Below, in pieces: positions 1-11,100 of a stretch of DNA of 64,000 bases. This DNA is from Brachionus manjavacas. Its lineage: Eukaryota; Rotifera; Eurotatoria; Ploima; Brachionidae. Every line of letters begins with the position of its first letter. The first letter of the stretch is position 1. A program made the position numbers and the translations under genes. The notes below the pieces were generated by a model, which saw only the letters and a list, made by a program, of their open reading frames with translations, was not told the DNA's origin and made no database searches. The stretch is from positions 7,688,001 through 7,752,000 of the forward strand of contig JAHQIY010000002.1 of NCBI GenBank assembly GCA_019054805.1, read 5' to 3'.

Positions 1-1
1 A

Positions 2-1111
2 ACATTTGATATATGCCCAAGACCATTCAAACAAGTCTACACAATTCATGCACTTGTTCATGGTCGATGTATGCCATTAGTTTATTGTCTTTTACCAGGT
101 AAAAGTCAAATAAATTTATTTTAATTATTTTATTTAAATTGAATTAACCTCCTATTAGGAGAAGTAAATGTAAAAATTTTAAATTTGAAAAATTAAAGAA
201 TATTAAATACAGACAAAAATACATGTAAAGAAAAAAGCATAAATTTTAAACATTTAAAATCAAAATGATTTATCTAATTCTTGAAGAAGAAGAAAATATT
301 TTCTATTATTTATATTGTTTAAACATAAATTAATAGAGTCAGTAAAAGTCAAGTATTATATACAAAAGTTTTAAATGTCATTAAATCAAAGTTGGAAACG
401 CCAGCAAAAACAATTACTACTGACTTTGAGAGAGCGTTTATAAACTCTGTAGAGAAAGTGTTTGAGAGTTATATTGTTAATGGGTGTTTTTTTCAATTCA
501 AGCAAGCCGTTTGGCGCAAAATTCAAGATCTTGGTATGAGTAAAGTGTATGTTGATAATTTTGGGATAAGAAAAATATTGAAGGTGGCCCAAGTTTTAGC
601 GTTTGCTCCACAAGACGATGTGAGGCATCATTTTCAATTTATAGTTTCTAAATTAGATAAAATTCAACAATATTACACCGAATTGGACAGATTTTATACT
701 TACTTAAAAGAAACATGGATTGGGTATGAAATGACCAAAAAATCTGGTCGTGGTCGTGGTGTACGTACAGAAACAATAAAAGTTAAGCTATTATTTGAGA
801 TAAGAACTTGGAATTTATTGAGTAGAATTCAAGAACACTTGCCACGTACTAACAATTTTGTTGAGGCGTGGCATAATGCGTTTAGCAACATGTTAGAGCG
901 TCATCCTTTGGTTTATCGTCTAATAGACATGTTTCGTGCTGAACAAAGAAAAAATGAAGAACTCTTGGTAAAATTAGAAACTGGTATTCATTATAACAGA
1001 AAGCCAAAATACATTTTATTGGATGAAAGAATTAAAGAAATAGTCAATAATTATTCATTCGATAGCTTTGATAAATTTTTTGATAATTTGGCTTCAATTT
1101 TAGATTATTAG
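2..1111 (+). mobile_element. MULE-type transposase, partial and interrupted
   Basis: Fragment of a Mutator-like (MULE) DDE transposase cut by the window edge. Bases 2-109 encode TFDICPRPFKQVYTIHALVH followed by a stretch ending LLPGKSQ, the segment that normally follows the first catalytic Asp. From about 353 the frame continues with TPAKTITTDFERAFINSVEK, the conserved block holding the second Asp, then a conserved RTNNFVEAWHNAF motif near 850-890, ending at a stop at 1109-1111. The two parts are in the same frame but separated by about 243 bp carrying stops (see the insertion at 110-341). The nominal start near 392 is not an ATG, so this is not a host gene start. Probably a dead copy. Confidence 0.85.
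110..341. repeat. 232-bp insertion flanked by 11-bp direct repeats
   Basis: GTAAAAGTCAA occurs at 99-109 and again at 342-352, inside the MULE reading frame. Removing one repeat plus the intervening DNA (243 bp, 81 codons) restores a contiguous family-like reading, LLPGKSQ followed by VLYTKVLNVIKSK. The insert is AT-rich and non-coding, with no clear terminal inverted repeat. A spliced intron fits less well: the best GT-AG pairs either break the frame or delete the conserved GKSQ residues. Confidence 0.7.
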
Positions 1112-1257
1112 ATTATTTTTATTTTAACAGGTAAAACGTGCATTTAATAAAATTAATTGCTAATTATGACTTGCTTTTTTAATACATGATATGATTTCCT
1201 CATGCTAATTTAATTATGCTATTTTAATTGTTGCTTAATTGAATTGCTCCCCTTTAT

Positions 1258-1570
1258 TAAGAGGGTTTTAAAATACTCCACCAATCGAATATCCAACTCC
1301 ATTGTGTAATTGCTACCTTACTATTTCCTCCTTTTTTCCTGATTTTTAAAATATTTAAACATGTCTAACCTCTAAAATTAAAAATCAATTTATTACATAT
1401 CTTTTCTTTTTTTTAATTTCGTTTATTATAAACCTTTTTACTTTATTTTTTTTTATTTTATTTTATTTCATTTTACCTTACATTATTTACTTTTTTTCTT
1501 TTTTTTTTTATTTAAACTCTGAAGGAGTATTAGCTCGGTACAGATAAGCAAATAAATAAATAAATAAAAT
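1258..1570 (+). mobile_element. 3' end of a LINE family (here called LINE-A)
   Basis: A non-coding 3' segment shared with copies near 10.4, 11.0, 39.7, 53.8 (reverse) and 55.3 kb. Shared landmarks are ATATCCAACTCCATTGTG, then TGTAATTGCTACCTTACT, a pyrimidine-rich stretch, and a terminal CTGAAGGAG..TTAGCTCGGTACAG followed by an (AAATA)n-like tail. The name LINE-A is only a label for this window. Confidence 0.7.
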
Positions 1571-1648
1571 ACTTCACCTTAATGTTAACTCTTTTTTCTC
1601 AAATAAAAGAAGGCACTAGAGATATTTTTTTTGGGGGTCTATGACCAG

Positions 1649-2215
1649 GTATCTATAAATGAGACAAAACTTGATGGGTCAATTCCAGAGTCATTTTTCT
1701 CTCATCCAAATTATACTTCTATTCGTAGAGACATATTCAGACTCGACTTCTAAATTCGCTCAAGTTGAAACGTGGTGTTTCACAGGGTTCTGTACTTGGT
1801 CCACTACTTTTCCTTATCTTTATCAATGATCTCCCTTTTTGCATCTTAAAAGCTTTTATTGAGCTTTTGACGGATGACACAACTCTAAGATCTGCAGAAA
1901 AAATCGAGGAAGTTCTTAAGTAATTTGAGAGAATTATTGAAGATTTGACATCATGGTGCAACTTTAACAATTTTGTCATTAATTGGAATAAAACTTGTTT
2001 TGGCCACTAAAAAAAAATCGAGATTCCGGACTTTTTATAATCAAAGGCTTAAAAATTTCAGTGGCGAAAGACTTTAAATTATTAGCTTTTACCATTGACA
2101 GCAAGCTAAACTTTATGAAGTTGGTCTGTGAGACATGTATTGCTGTAAATCGAGAACTTTTTTCGCTAAAATAAGACTCTTCTATCTTTGTACCTCTGTA
2201 CAAATTTTAATTTTT
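1649..2215 (+). mobile_element. Degenerate LINE with endonuclease fused to reverse-transcriptase remnant
   Basis: Bases 1649-1734 encode SINETKLDGSIPESFFSHPN then SIRRD, which resembles the ETKLD and RRDR part of a LINE apurinic endonuclease. From about 1757 another frame gives LKRGVSQGSVLGPLLFLIF then INDLP (reverse transcriptase motif 4) and LTDDTT in place of the catalytic YADDT. A thumb-like stretch VAKDFKLLAFTIDSKLNF follows near 2060-2120. The endonuclease end and RT motif 4 are only about 20 bp apart, so most of the linker and the early RT motifs are deleted. Stops and frameshifts make it a pseudogene. Confidence 0.8.
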
Positions 2216-2295
2216 CAAAACTTTTATTTTGTTAATGTTTTTACACTATTTGTTATTTTTAAAAGAAGTCATCCAAAAGCTAGCTAACTGTTTTT

Positions 2296-2575
2296 AGTTG
2301 TAGTAGTGGTATGCTGTGTGGGATCGAAGATCCCGAGCAGAGTCGGTATACGCTCTGCTTTAACAGCCTACGTCCAGTTTACATGTTCAGCTTCTATCGC
2401 TCAATAGCTACTTTATCGACCCTTTCTCGTATGACCTGCTGGACTTTCTAAAACGTTTGAAGGAACAAATTGGTTCCCATGTATTAACTCAGCTTCATCA
2501 TGGCCATGTTGAAATTTATGTAGCTGAATTAGATCGCCACGCTGGTGTCTTTCTACAAGAGTTATCCTCTTAACA
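2296..2575 (-). mobile_element. 3' end of a CR1-like LINE
   Basis: On the minus strand the sequence encodes ITLVERHQRGDLIQLHKFQH and then FVPSNVLESPAG, related to RRKRGDLIQLYKFMHG in the LINE at 7690-9137. The coding part is followed by two potential hairpins (stem CAGAG/CTCTG at 2336-2359, and GGGATC-TTC-GATCCC at 2320-2334) and a CTACTAC-type tail near 2296-2308. The same hairpin-hairpin-(CTA)n layout occurs in the 9-kb LINE. Confidence 0.75.
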
Positions 2576-3229
2576 TTTTATCAGTTAATTTGTTGGCTGT
2601 CAGTATCGAACACAATAAATTTAGTAAAATTTACCACAAACTTATATTAAGTAACAACAAAAATTTTACACTTTTATCTCTTTATTTTTTTCCGAACATA
2701 TTATAAATAAAATAATTAAATCAATGAAAATTTAAACAAAACTATTGAATTTACAACTTTTATCAAATAAATTGCTACTAAAATCTTAAACGCTCCATAT
2801 TTTTTTTAATTGACAACAAATTAAACTCTCATGCAAATAGTTAATGGCTTGAAGTTTAAAAAAAAGTGAACATTTTTACGCAATCGTCGATCGGACTAAA
2901 TCTATTGAAAGGGTATCACTCAATTCTGAAGACGAAACTCTTAATGATGAGGAATCATTTCTATCAAAAAGTCTTGTAAAAGTCTAAAAAAAGGATAAGA
3001 AGCAAGAATATTCAATTTAAACTACCTGAATTTTTCGATTATTTTTAAGGAAATGGAATCGAAAGTTCAAAACGGTGAGATAAACAGGAATTTTTGAGAG
3101 TTGAAGAGTTCTTAATATTAAACAAGATGGGATTAGTTGATGTTATTGTCGGTTCATGAATCAGCTTTGGTTTTAGAATAGATCAATTAAAATCGATGCA
3201 AATTCAAAGAATCAGAGGAGATTCATTCG

Positions 3230-3800
3230 AATCATCCCGTAATGAAGGCAAGAAATATTTATCCATTTTAGAATCAAAAACTTGGACAACATTGGAAGAG
3301 ATGATCTCTTAGTTAAACTCAATTAGAATAGTCAAAGTCTATCGTGAAAATTGGAAACTAAGTTCGTGCACTTGTTCATACTGGCTAAAAAATTATTATT
3401 GTTGTGATTCTATAGCATGTTGTAACAGGCTTAGTAAGTATTTAAAAAAAAAAAAATTCCTTCAAATATATTTATATCAATTTTTTTTGAATTGATGAAC
3501 TTCAATGATATTGGAATGGATATACCATTGAACAACAAGCCAAAGCGAGGATCAAAAATGAAAACAAGGCCATGTCTACAACATCAACCAGCGGACTGTA
3601 CTCAGAACGAAGAAAATGCCTTACTCGAATCTGAAGAAGATTCGGATAATGAACTTGAACAAGCTCCAACATCATCTAAAAGAGACAAGCCGAATGATGC
3701 AGCTTTATCAATAGAGAATATTTGTAAAACTTGTAAAAACCCAATGAAGAAAATAGAGGTTTTTATTGCCCAAATGGTCGTAATAGGAATAAAATTATAT
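3230..3800 (+). mobile_element. MULE transposase C-terminus with degenerate SWIM zinc finger
   Basis: A SWIM-type finger is readable at 3367-3408 as CTCSYWLKNYYCCDS, where the final zinc-binding His is Asp. After a poly-A interruption the frame continues (3492 onward) with FNDIGMDIPLNNKPKRG, an acidic region, and ICKTCKNPMKK. A frameshift near 3757 hides a second cysteine motif, FYCPNGRNRNK. The same order (finger, I/L-P-x-NxxKRG, acidic linker, CxxC, FYCP) occurs on the minus strand at 19646-20015. A decayed transposon tail, not a host gene. Confidence 0.75.
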
Positions 3801-4013
3801 AATTTATATATTTATGGGTTTTTTATTATTTCTGTGGAATTTTTACTAAAAATATTGTGCACAAATATTAAGAGTCTAATTTGTTTTATCTTAAAATTTT
3901 ATTTTATTTTATTTTGAATAAATGAAAAGTTAATCAGCCTGACATCGGCAATTCATCAATTAGAATCACGGGAAAATGAAATTTCTGCCGTTCCAGGGAG
4001 TTAGCGGCCTAGC

Positions 4014-4339
4014 AAGTGTTAATGTCGAGCCCGTATAGCCGAATGGTTTGCGTGTTAGTCATGCAAGCAGAGGATCGAGGGTTCAAACATGCTGAGGGTG
4101 AAAAAATCTTCAAAATATCTCTGCAATTCGGGGCGAACGTTTAAACCTCTTTCATCCTAAAAATAGGGCTTTAGTTTCGACAGTTTCGACTGGGAATAAT
4201 TTCGGTGTAGATGATCAACTCGATGCAGTAGCCTCTGTGTCAGATCGGAGCCGTTGCTCAAAAAGGTATTAGAAAAGGAGATGAGCGCCTCCCCATTATC
4301 CACTAGGATAGAATAGGGACAATTATAAGTGTTAATGTC
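4014..4339 (+). mobile_element. tRNA-derived SINE with 13-bp target-site duplication
   Basis: The element runs 4027-4326. It is bounded by perfect copies of AAGTGTTAATGTC at 4014-4026 and 4327-4339, as expected for LINE-mobilised retroposons. The head GCCCGTATAGCCGAATGG resembles a pol III A box in a tRNA D-arm, and GGGTTCAAAC near 4080 resembles the B box. The potential anticodon stem TGCGT/ATGCA encloses a 7-base loop with TAG at the anticodon position, suggesting descent from tRNA-Leu(UAG). The body after the head is unrelated to tRNA. A second copy of the head lies at 59070-59134 on the other strand. Confidence 0.85.
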
Positions 4340-5117
4340 AGAACTTGGACTATGAGTTGGGACTTTAAAACAGCTTGAAGCTAATAAAACTTTGAAAATA
4401 AGATTAAATGATTTTAGTTCCTTTCCATTTTATATTGTAATCTTAAAATATCTAATTTCTCTTATTTAATCATGCAGTCACACAAAGTCACTTTTTAATT
4501 CATTTATTAAGAATAATAAAGCTTATTAAGTAAAATATTAAAATATTCTTGCTGGGATTGGGTGCAAGACTGTAACTGGTATTTCAGTAATACATTGCAT
4601 TTAAAATATATTGTTTCTAAGAGCAATAATAATCATATAAAAAACAAACTAACTTTCCGAGCAAAACATACTTTTTTCTGTCATGCAGGCATCATAATTT
4701 AGAGTTCTTGCTTAAAATTTTAATACAATATTTTTTTAGACAAAAGTCAATTTTTATTTATGCATAATTTGCAAGTATAAAAATTTTATTTCAATTCATA
4801 AAAGGTATCATTTCAGCATTAATAAACGATATTTAAAAAATTTAAAATAAAAAATAAATTATCAGGTTTTGGCATTGTTAATCTAATTTCAAAATATTAA
4901 AAAAAAATATAAAAAAATTTATTAAATAAAATATCTAACTATCTGAGTCAATAGTTTAAAGTTTAAGTTTTAAGCACTGATTTGGTTTTGATCGCATGAA
5001 AATAAAAAATCAATTTAAAATCTAATTTCGTCAAATTGTGGTTTCCCAAAATTTTTTTTTCTATTTTTGAAAAAAATTAATAAAATTTGTTTAAAAATTT
5101 AAATTAAAAGTGCATGT
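4340..5117. other. AT-rich intergenic stretch, no feature recognised
   Basis: Low-complexity A/T sequence downstream of the SINE and 3' of SLC4 gene A. I see no coding potential, RNA gene or repeat family. It probably contains the gene A 3' UTR; A/T-rich candidate polyadenylation signals are too common here to single one out. Confidence 0.4.
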
Positions 5118-8100
5118 TTAAATTGGCAAATGTGTAAGTTCGTAAAAATCATGTACCATGTCATCCTCCTGGCTCTCATTTTCTTCATCAAGCTAAATAA
5201 AAAAATTTAGAAAAATCTTCAAGTTTATTTTCTTTTTTACCAATTCCAATTCTCGATGACTAAAAAATTTTGTCATTACAAATTTTCTCAATGGTACCAA
5301 CAAAACTAGAACTATCGGAAACAAAAACGAAATGTTTACTACAGACTTGAGCACCATTAGGACAATTACAGCAATTATTTGAATAATAGTGTACACGTTT
5401 CTTTTTGAGGGTCTAATGCCGTTCGCATATGGCAGATTAGGACAATATTTAAAAGGTATGAAAATGAACTTAATTCTATCAAACAATTGAGTACCAGACA
5501 AGGACACAATACCGAAGTATAGAAATATTCCGAAAAGAACCGGAACTGGTATGGCTTTGAGTATGAATTTCCCTTTTAAACACAAACCGATGGCAATGTG
5601 CACAAGGATGCTAGTAACTCGTTGCTCTTTTACATCCATCAGTTTTGGCTTTTCACCTGGAATTATCGAAGTTGAATAGATGGAGAGACTGGCCCAGTGA
5701 GCAAGAGTGCGCACTGGAGCTGAGCACATCCAAGGCAACCCAAACAAACTGTTTACAGCCATCATTAAAGCACCAAGCAGCAGATCTAGATTAAAACCGG
5801 TTCCTTTTTTCAGCTTACGATGTTTAGCAAACAAAATAATTCTTTTAAACAAAAAAAAAAGTTTAAAAATTTTAATTTTTTCATCTTGATTAGATTACCC
5901 TGTTAGTTCAACTTCAAAAAAAAGTACTATGAATATGAGAGAGGCGGGAATGATGGCAACAAAAGGCACCCAAAGTGGCAAGGAGCTGTTGGTGCCGAGA
6001 GGCATAACTAGCCAATCTCGAGGCTTTGTCGGTACTATTTCATCCGGAATGTCTAATTTTTGAGTATTTATGTCAGTTCTCTGTCTTATGAAATAATCAA
6101 CAGCCATCATGAAAATTATGGAAATAAGTATGCCAACATCACTTAATGTTCTTCTGATCTTTAAAGACAAAAATTAAGGTGATGTGTTTTTTCGAGCTAT
6201 TGTAGCTTACATTGCTTTCGAAAAATTTACTACGCCTAAGTTTTTTGAGAAGAAGAGCCATTGAACAAGTACCTATAAGTAGCATAAGTGAAATAAGAGC
6301 TATATTGGGCTCAGGAACACTTGATTGAGTTGAATATACATGGTGCACTTCAGGACAACTCGTTGTATAATTTGAAGAAATATTTTTTAAAAAATTGGAT
6401 TCATCATACAAAGATTTGTTAAATCTATCAAATAGTTGACAATATTGTTGACTTTTGTAGATCGGGTTTTGATTGAAATACTTTAAAAAAAAATTTTTTT
6501 TGGTCAAATCTGAATTTTTTTTTTCAACACTCAAAGAATGTCAATTTTTTTTTTTATAAAAATATTGACAAAACTTGGGATTCTTAAGTGTTAAGAAATT
6601 ATCTGTTTAAACTTACATAGAAAATTTTTTTGACTGCATCACCAAGAAAGACCAAAGCAATGATAAAAGCGAATATTTCCTCGGTAAATCTAGTCACGTA
6701 ATGAATGACAAACACAAGTTCACTTGCTAGCATAATTAAAGTGAAAACCAATACCCAGAAGGAGACCTTTTAGTAAAATGAATTTCAGTCCGTAATAAAT
6801 TTTTTATTTTTACCCAAAATCTAGCTGGCAAAAACTCAATACAAAGCATTTTCACACAAAACTAAATAAAAAATTAAATTTGTCCACTGTTCAAATTAAT
6901 TTTAGAAAAAAGCAAGATTTTACTTAATCTTACATTATACAGCATTTCTTCAAAAACCAAAAAAGGCCCTGTGGGACCGAGTATCATCAAAGGCTGGCCA
7001 CTAAAAAGACCAAATATAACTCCATTAATTGATGTTGCCAGAAGCATTTCATTCACTCCAAAAGTACGGTCAGTTTTATCAGCTTAAAAGAAAAATTATG
7101 GTCTAGATTTTATTTTTCATTAAAATTAGAGAATAGCTCTTTTTTAATAGTGAAATTAAATGACTAATTAAATCATTTTTCAATAATAAAATCCTTGAAT
7201 ATTTGAAGTCTGATTTAGAATACTTTATAATACTGAGGGCTTTAAATTGAAATATTATTCAGCTATTCTATATAATTTATTTTTCTTAAAAATTCGACAT
7301 TAAAATTAAAATTACCCAAAAGAAGCTATTAAAAAATTGAAAATTTTAAGTTCAATATTTTAATTTTAAATTTGCATACTATTTTTCAAAAAAACGTAAT
7401 TTTCAAAAATTATGAAATGGTCCAATGTATTATTGGGATTGTTTTAATTTTATGATATGGATTTAATAAAGAACTTATTTTAAATTTAAGACTGGTCCAT
7501 GTCCTTTCGTTTTTTTTTATTTGATCAAATTTAACAAATAAATAAATTAATTAGAATTATTTTAGCTAAAAATCCAAAAATTAAGATATTCTAATTTCGA
7601 AAATTTTGTAATTTAACGTTAATTATCGAAATTTTTTATGTTAAATATTTTATGTTTTTATGTTTACTGTTCCTTTAACTTTAATTTTCAGAAAGTCTTT
7701 ATCTAATAGTCAGCTTCCAATACAATTCAGATCAGCAAATATTACTCCATTGTTTAAAAAAGGTGATAAATCAACGGCCAGCAATTATCGTCCCGTGTCT
7801 TTAACTTCAATTCCGTGAATAATGAAAAGCATAATAAGAACCAAAATGGAAGACTATCTTTATAAGAACAATATTATATCTAAAGAACAGCATGGATTTG
7901 TCAGGAAAAAGTCATGTACATCTAATCTTATGGAAACTCTAGATTTCATCTCAATGAGCCTAGACAAAAGTATTCCTGTTGATGTAATTCTGCTAGATTT
8001 TGCGAAAGCATTTGATACTGTTCCGCACAGACGACTAATAGCTAAATTGAAAGCGTATGGTTTTGATGGTCTGACACTAAAATGAATTGAAGCTTTTTTG

Positions 8101-11100
8101 GAAAATAGAAGACAACGAGTTGTTCAAGGTGAAATTTTGTCGGATTGGGTTGAGATTTTTAGCGGTGTACCACAAGGATCAGTGATTGGTCCACTTTTGT
8201 TCGTTTTGTATATCAATGATCTACCAAAAGGAATAGAGAATATTGTCAAAATGTATGCAGATGATACAAAAATATTCTCGCAAACGGTATCAGAAATATG
8301 CGCAGTGAAACTTCAATCAGATTTAGATTTAATTTTCAAGTGGACTCAAGATTGTCTACTTCTCTTCAACACATCAAAATGTGTGGTTATGCATTACGGT
8401 CATAAAAACAAAGAATTCACTTATTCTATTAATGGTAAACAGTTATCAACGTCTGAAACCGAAAGAGATCTTGGAGTTATCTTCAATACAAATCTCAAAT
8501 GGAAAAACCAAGCGATAGAGGCTACAAACAAAGCAAATCAAATGTTGGGTCGCATCAGGAAATCATTCGCTCGTTTTGATTGTAAGTTATTTAGATCATT
8601 GTATTTAACTTTTGTTCGTCCTCTTTTGGAATTTGCTGTGCCTGTATGGTCTCCATTTCTTAAGTCGGATTGTGAGAATCTTGAGAGGATTCAACACAGA
8701 GCTACGAAATTTGTTTCTTCAATTAGAAACAAACCGTATGAAAGCAGATTGAAGGCTTTAAACATTCCAAATCTGGTGGAAAGAAGAAAAAGAGGTGATC
8801 TAATTCAATTATACAAGTTCATGCATGGAATAGAATTGGTTGAAAAAAGCAACAATTTTAATGTCACCAAAATCCAAGGAAGAGGTCACTGCTTCAAATA
8901 TCACAAAGAAATTTCGAGGCTCCAACATAGAGATAACTTTTTTTTCAACAGAACCGCTAACATATGGAACTCACTGCCAAATCAATTAGTTGAAGCCCCT
9001 AATGTTAATAGCTTTAAAGCAGGCATTGATTGCTGGATGAGCAGCAATCAATCACATCAGCTTTCATAGTGTGCCTTATCAGCACACTCGCTGGCTAGCC
9101 AGCTACAGTCAAAACTACTACTACTACTACTAAATGAATTATCAAAAGATCGAAAATAAAACAGAAAATTTTAAATATTAAATAAAAAATTTAATAAATG
9201 ATTAGTTAAACTGTTTGACTGCTAATTATTTAAAGAAATTAAAAGGAATTGTGTTGCATAACTAAAAAGTAAATAAAAATTATTTTTATTTATTTTTGTT
9301 AATTAATCAAAAATTTATTTAACTATTCCAATTTTTTTAGATAACTTGATATTTCCAATTGAAGAAGAAATAATAAAAAACCATTTTGATTTTTTTATCT
9401 AAATATAATAGAAAAGAGCCAAAAAATTATTTTTCGTTATTTTCCTAGTAAATTTTATTTTTGTTTAATTTTAAATTGCATGATAAATTCTTGTTTTTTC
9501 TTAAATTTGAACAAAAGATGATTGAAATCGAAAATATCTTTTCTAGAATTAAAAATATTGAATTAAATGATCATGAACCATCATAATCAATTATCAAATC
9601 CGATGATAAAGTAGATAAAATAACAACGATGATGTCATAACTGAACCAAATACGTTCAAAAAGCATATTTCAAATGTAATTTGAAATCAATTATTTGTTG
9701 AGACCGAAATTGATCGAAAAAGGAGCACATACAAGACAAACTAAACCATAAGCTGTAAAAAAGCACATTAAAGATGCAAGTTCATTTAATGTCAAGCAGA
9801 TTTACATTTATTTTATTTTAAAAATCAAATTAAAATTTCAGTATTTATTAATTTAGATATATTATTTTAAGATTAAAAACCGAGACAGAAAGAAAAAGAG
9901 ATTAGAGCTTGGAATGCAACACATGTAGCTTTTTTGATAGACAATATTTTTTAATAATTGAATTGAGTTAAATACAAAATTTTGGTATCAATCAATCTTA
10001 TTAAATAAAATAAGAATTTTTACAGTTAACTCACGTTTATTCGAACTTTTCGGCAGGAAAAAATCTCTGTTCCGATTATATATTCCGGGATAAAAAATAT
10101 TTACATACAAAAATATCTTAAATTTGATTTATAATTATTAACCTTTCCTTTTCCTTTTCCTTCAGGTTTTGAAGTTTGTTTCAATTCGGTCATTTCAGTT
10201 CAAAAAATTAAAATTTTTTTTACTAAAAGAGATAATTTAGTTCTGTTGTGAAATTACTTTGCAGATTCGTATCAGAGAGATATTTCTGGATTAAGCAAAG
10301 TTGCTTAGAGTATAAGCACTTTAAAGGATTTGCTGTTTAATAGTACGGTTTGAAAATATTTTGAAAATCCTTGCTTGAATTCATTTTCAGAAAATAATAT
10401 CAAAAAACTACAAGCAATTCAGAATTCAGCAGTAAGATCTATCCTTGAGTTAAAATATGATACTCCCTCCAGCATCGTGCATCATGAAGCTTTTAATAAA
10501 TTTCTAACAGTCTCAAATCGGCTTTTTGAGTTGAGTGAGAGATATGTTGGGACTTTTTTATCGCATTTTATTAACTTTAATTTTATTTTTTATTTTGATT
10601 TTGATTTTTTAATTTATTCTGAAGGAGCCCTAGCTCGGTACAGAAAAAAAAAAATAAATAAAAAAAAATAATAATATTTTACATCACGAGGCTTTTAACA
10701 AATTAAAACTTCTAACAGTCTCGAATCGACTTTTTGATTTGAGTGAGAGGTATATTAGGGCTGGACTGAGTCATTCTGTCCCATTGGTAATCAGACTGGT
10801 AAATGAATACCGAGAAGGTTTCGAATCTAGTTGCATCGAATACCCTACTCCTTTGTGTAATTGCTATCTTGTAATTTCTTCTTGTGTTCTTTAACTGTCC
10901 AATTTTTAAAATCCTTAAACTACCTCATGTACCTTTATTCATTTTAACTTTCCTTTTCTATCATTTTTTTATTTATTTATTTCAAAATTTATTTTAACAA
11001 AACTTTTAATTTTATTTTATTTTTTTTATTTTTTTTTTGAAGGAGCTAATGCTCGATACAGATATACAAATAAATAAAAATAAATAATAATTTTCAAACA

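Noticed and set aside
99-353. Ordinary spliced intron in the MULE ORF
   Set aside because: Frame-preserving GT-AG choices delete conserved residues, whereas removal of one direct repeat plus the insert restores them exactly.
1737-2203. Two minus-strand open frames
   Set aside because: Shadows of the LINE reverse-transcriptase remnant on the plus strand.
4030-4100. Functional tRNA-Leu gene
   Set aside because: The T-stem pairs poorly, there is no clean acceptor pairing, and the segment is the head of a duplication-flanked SINE.
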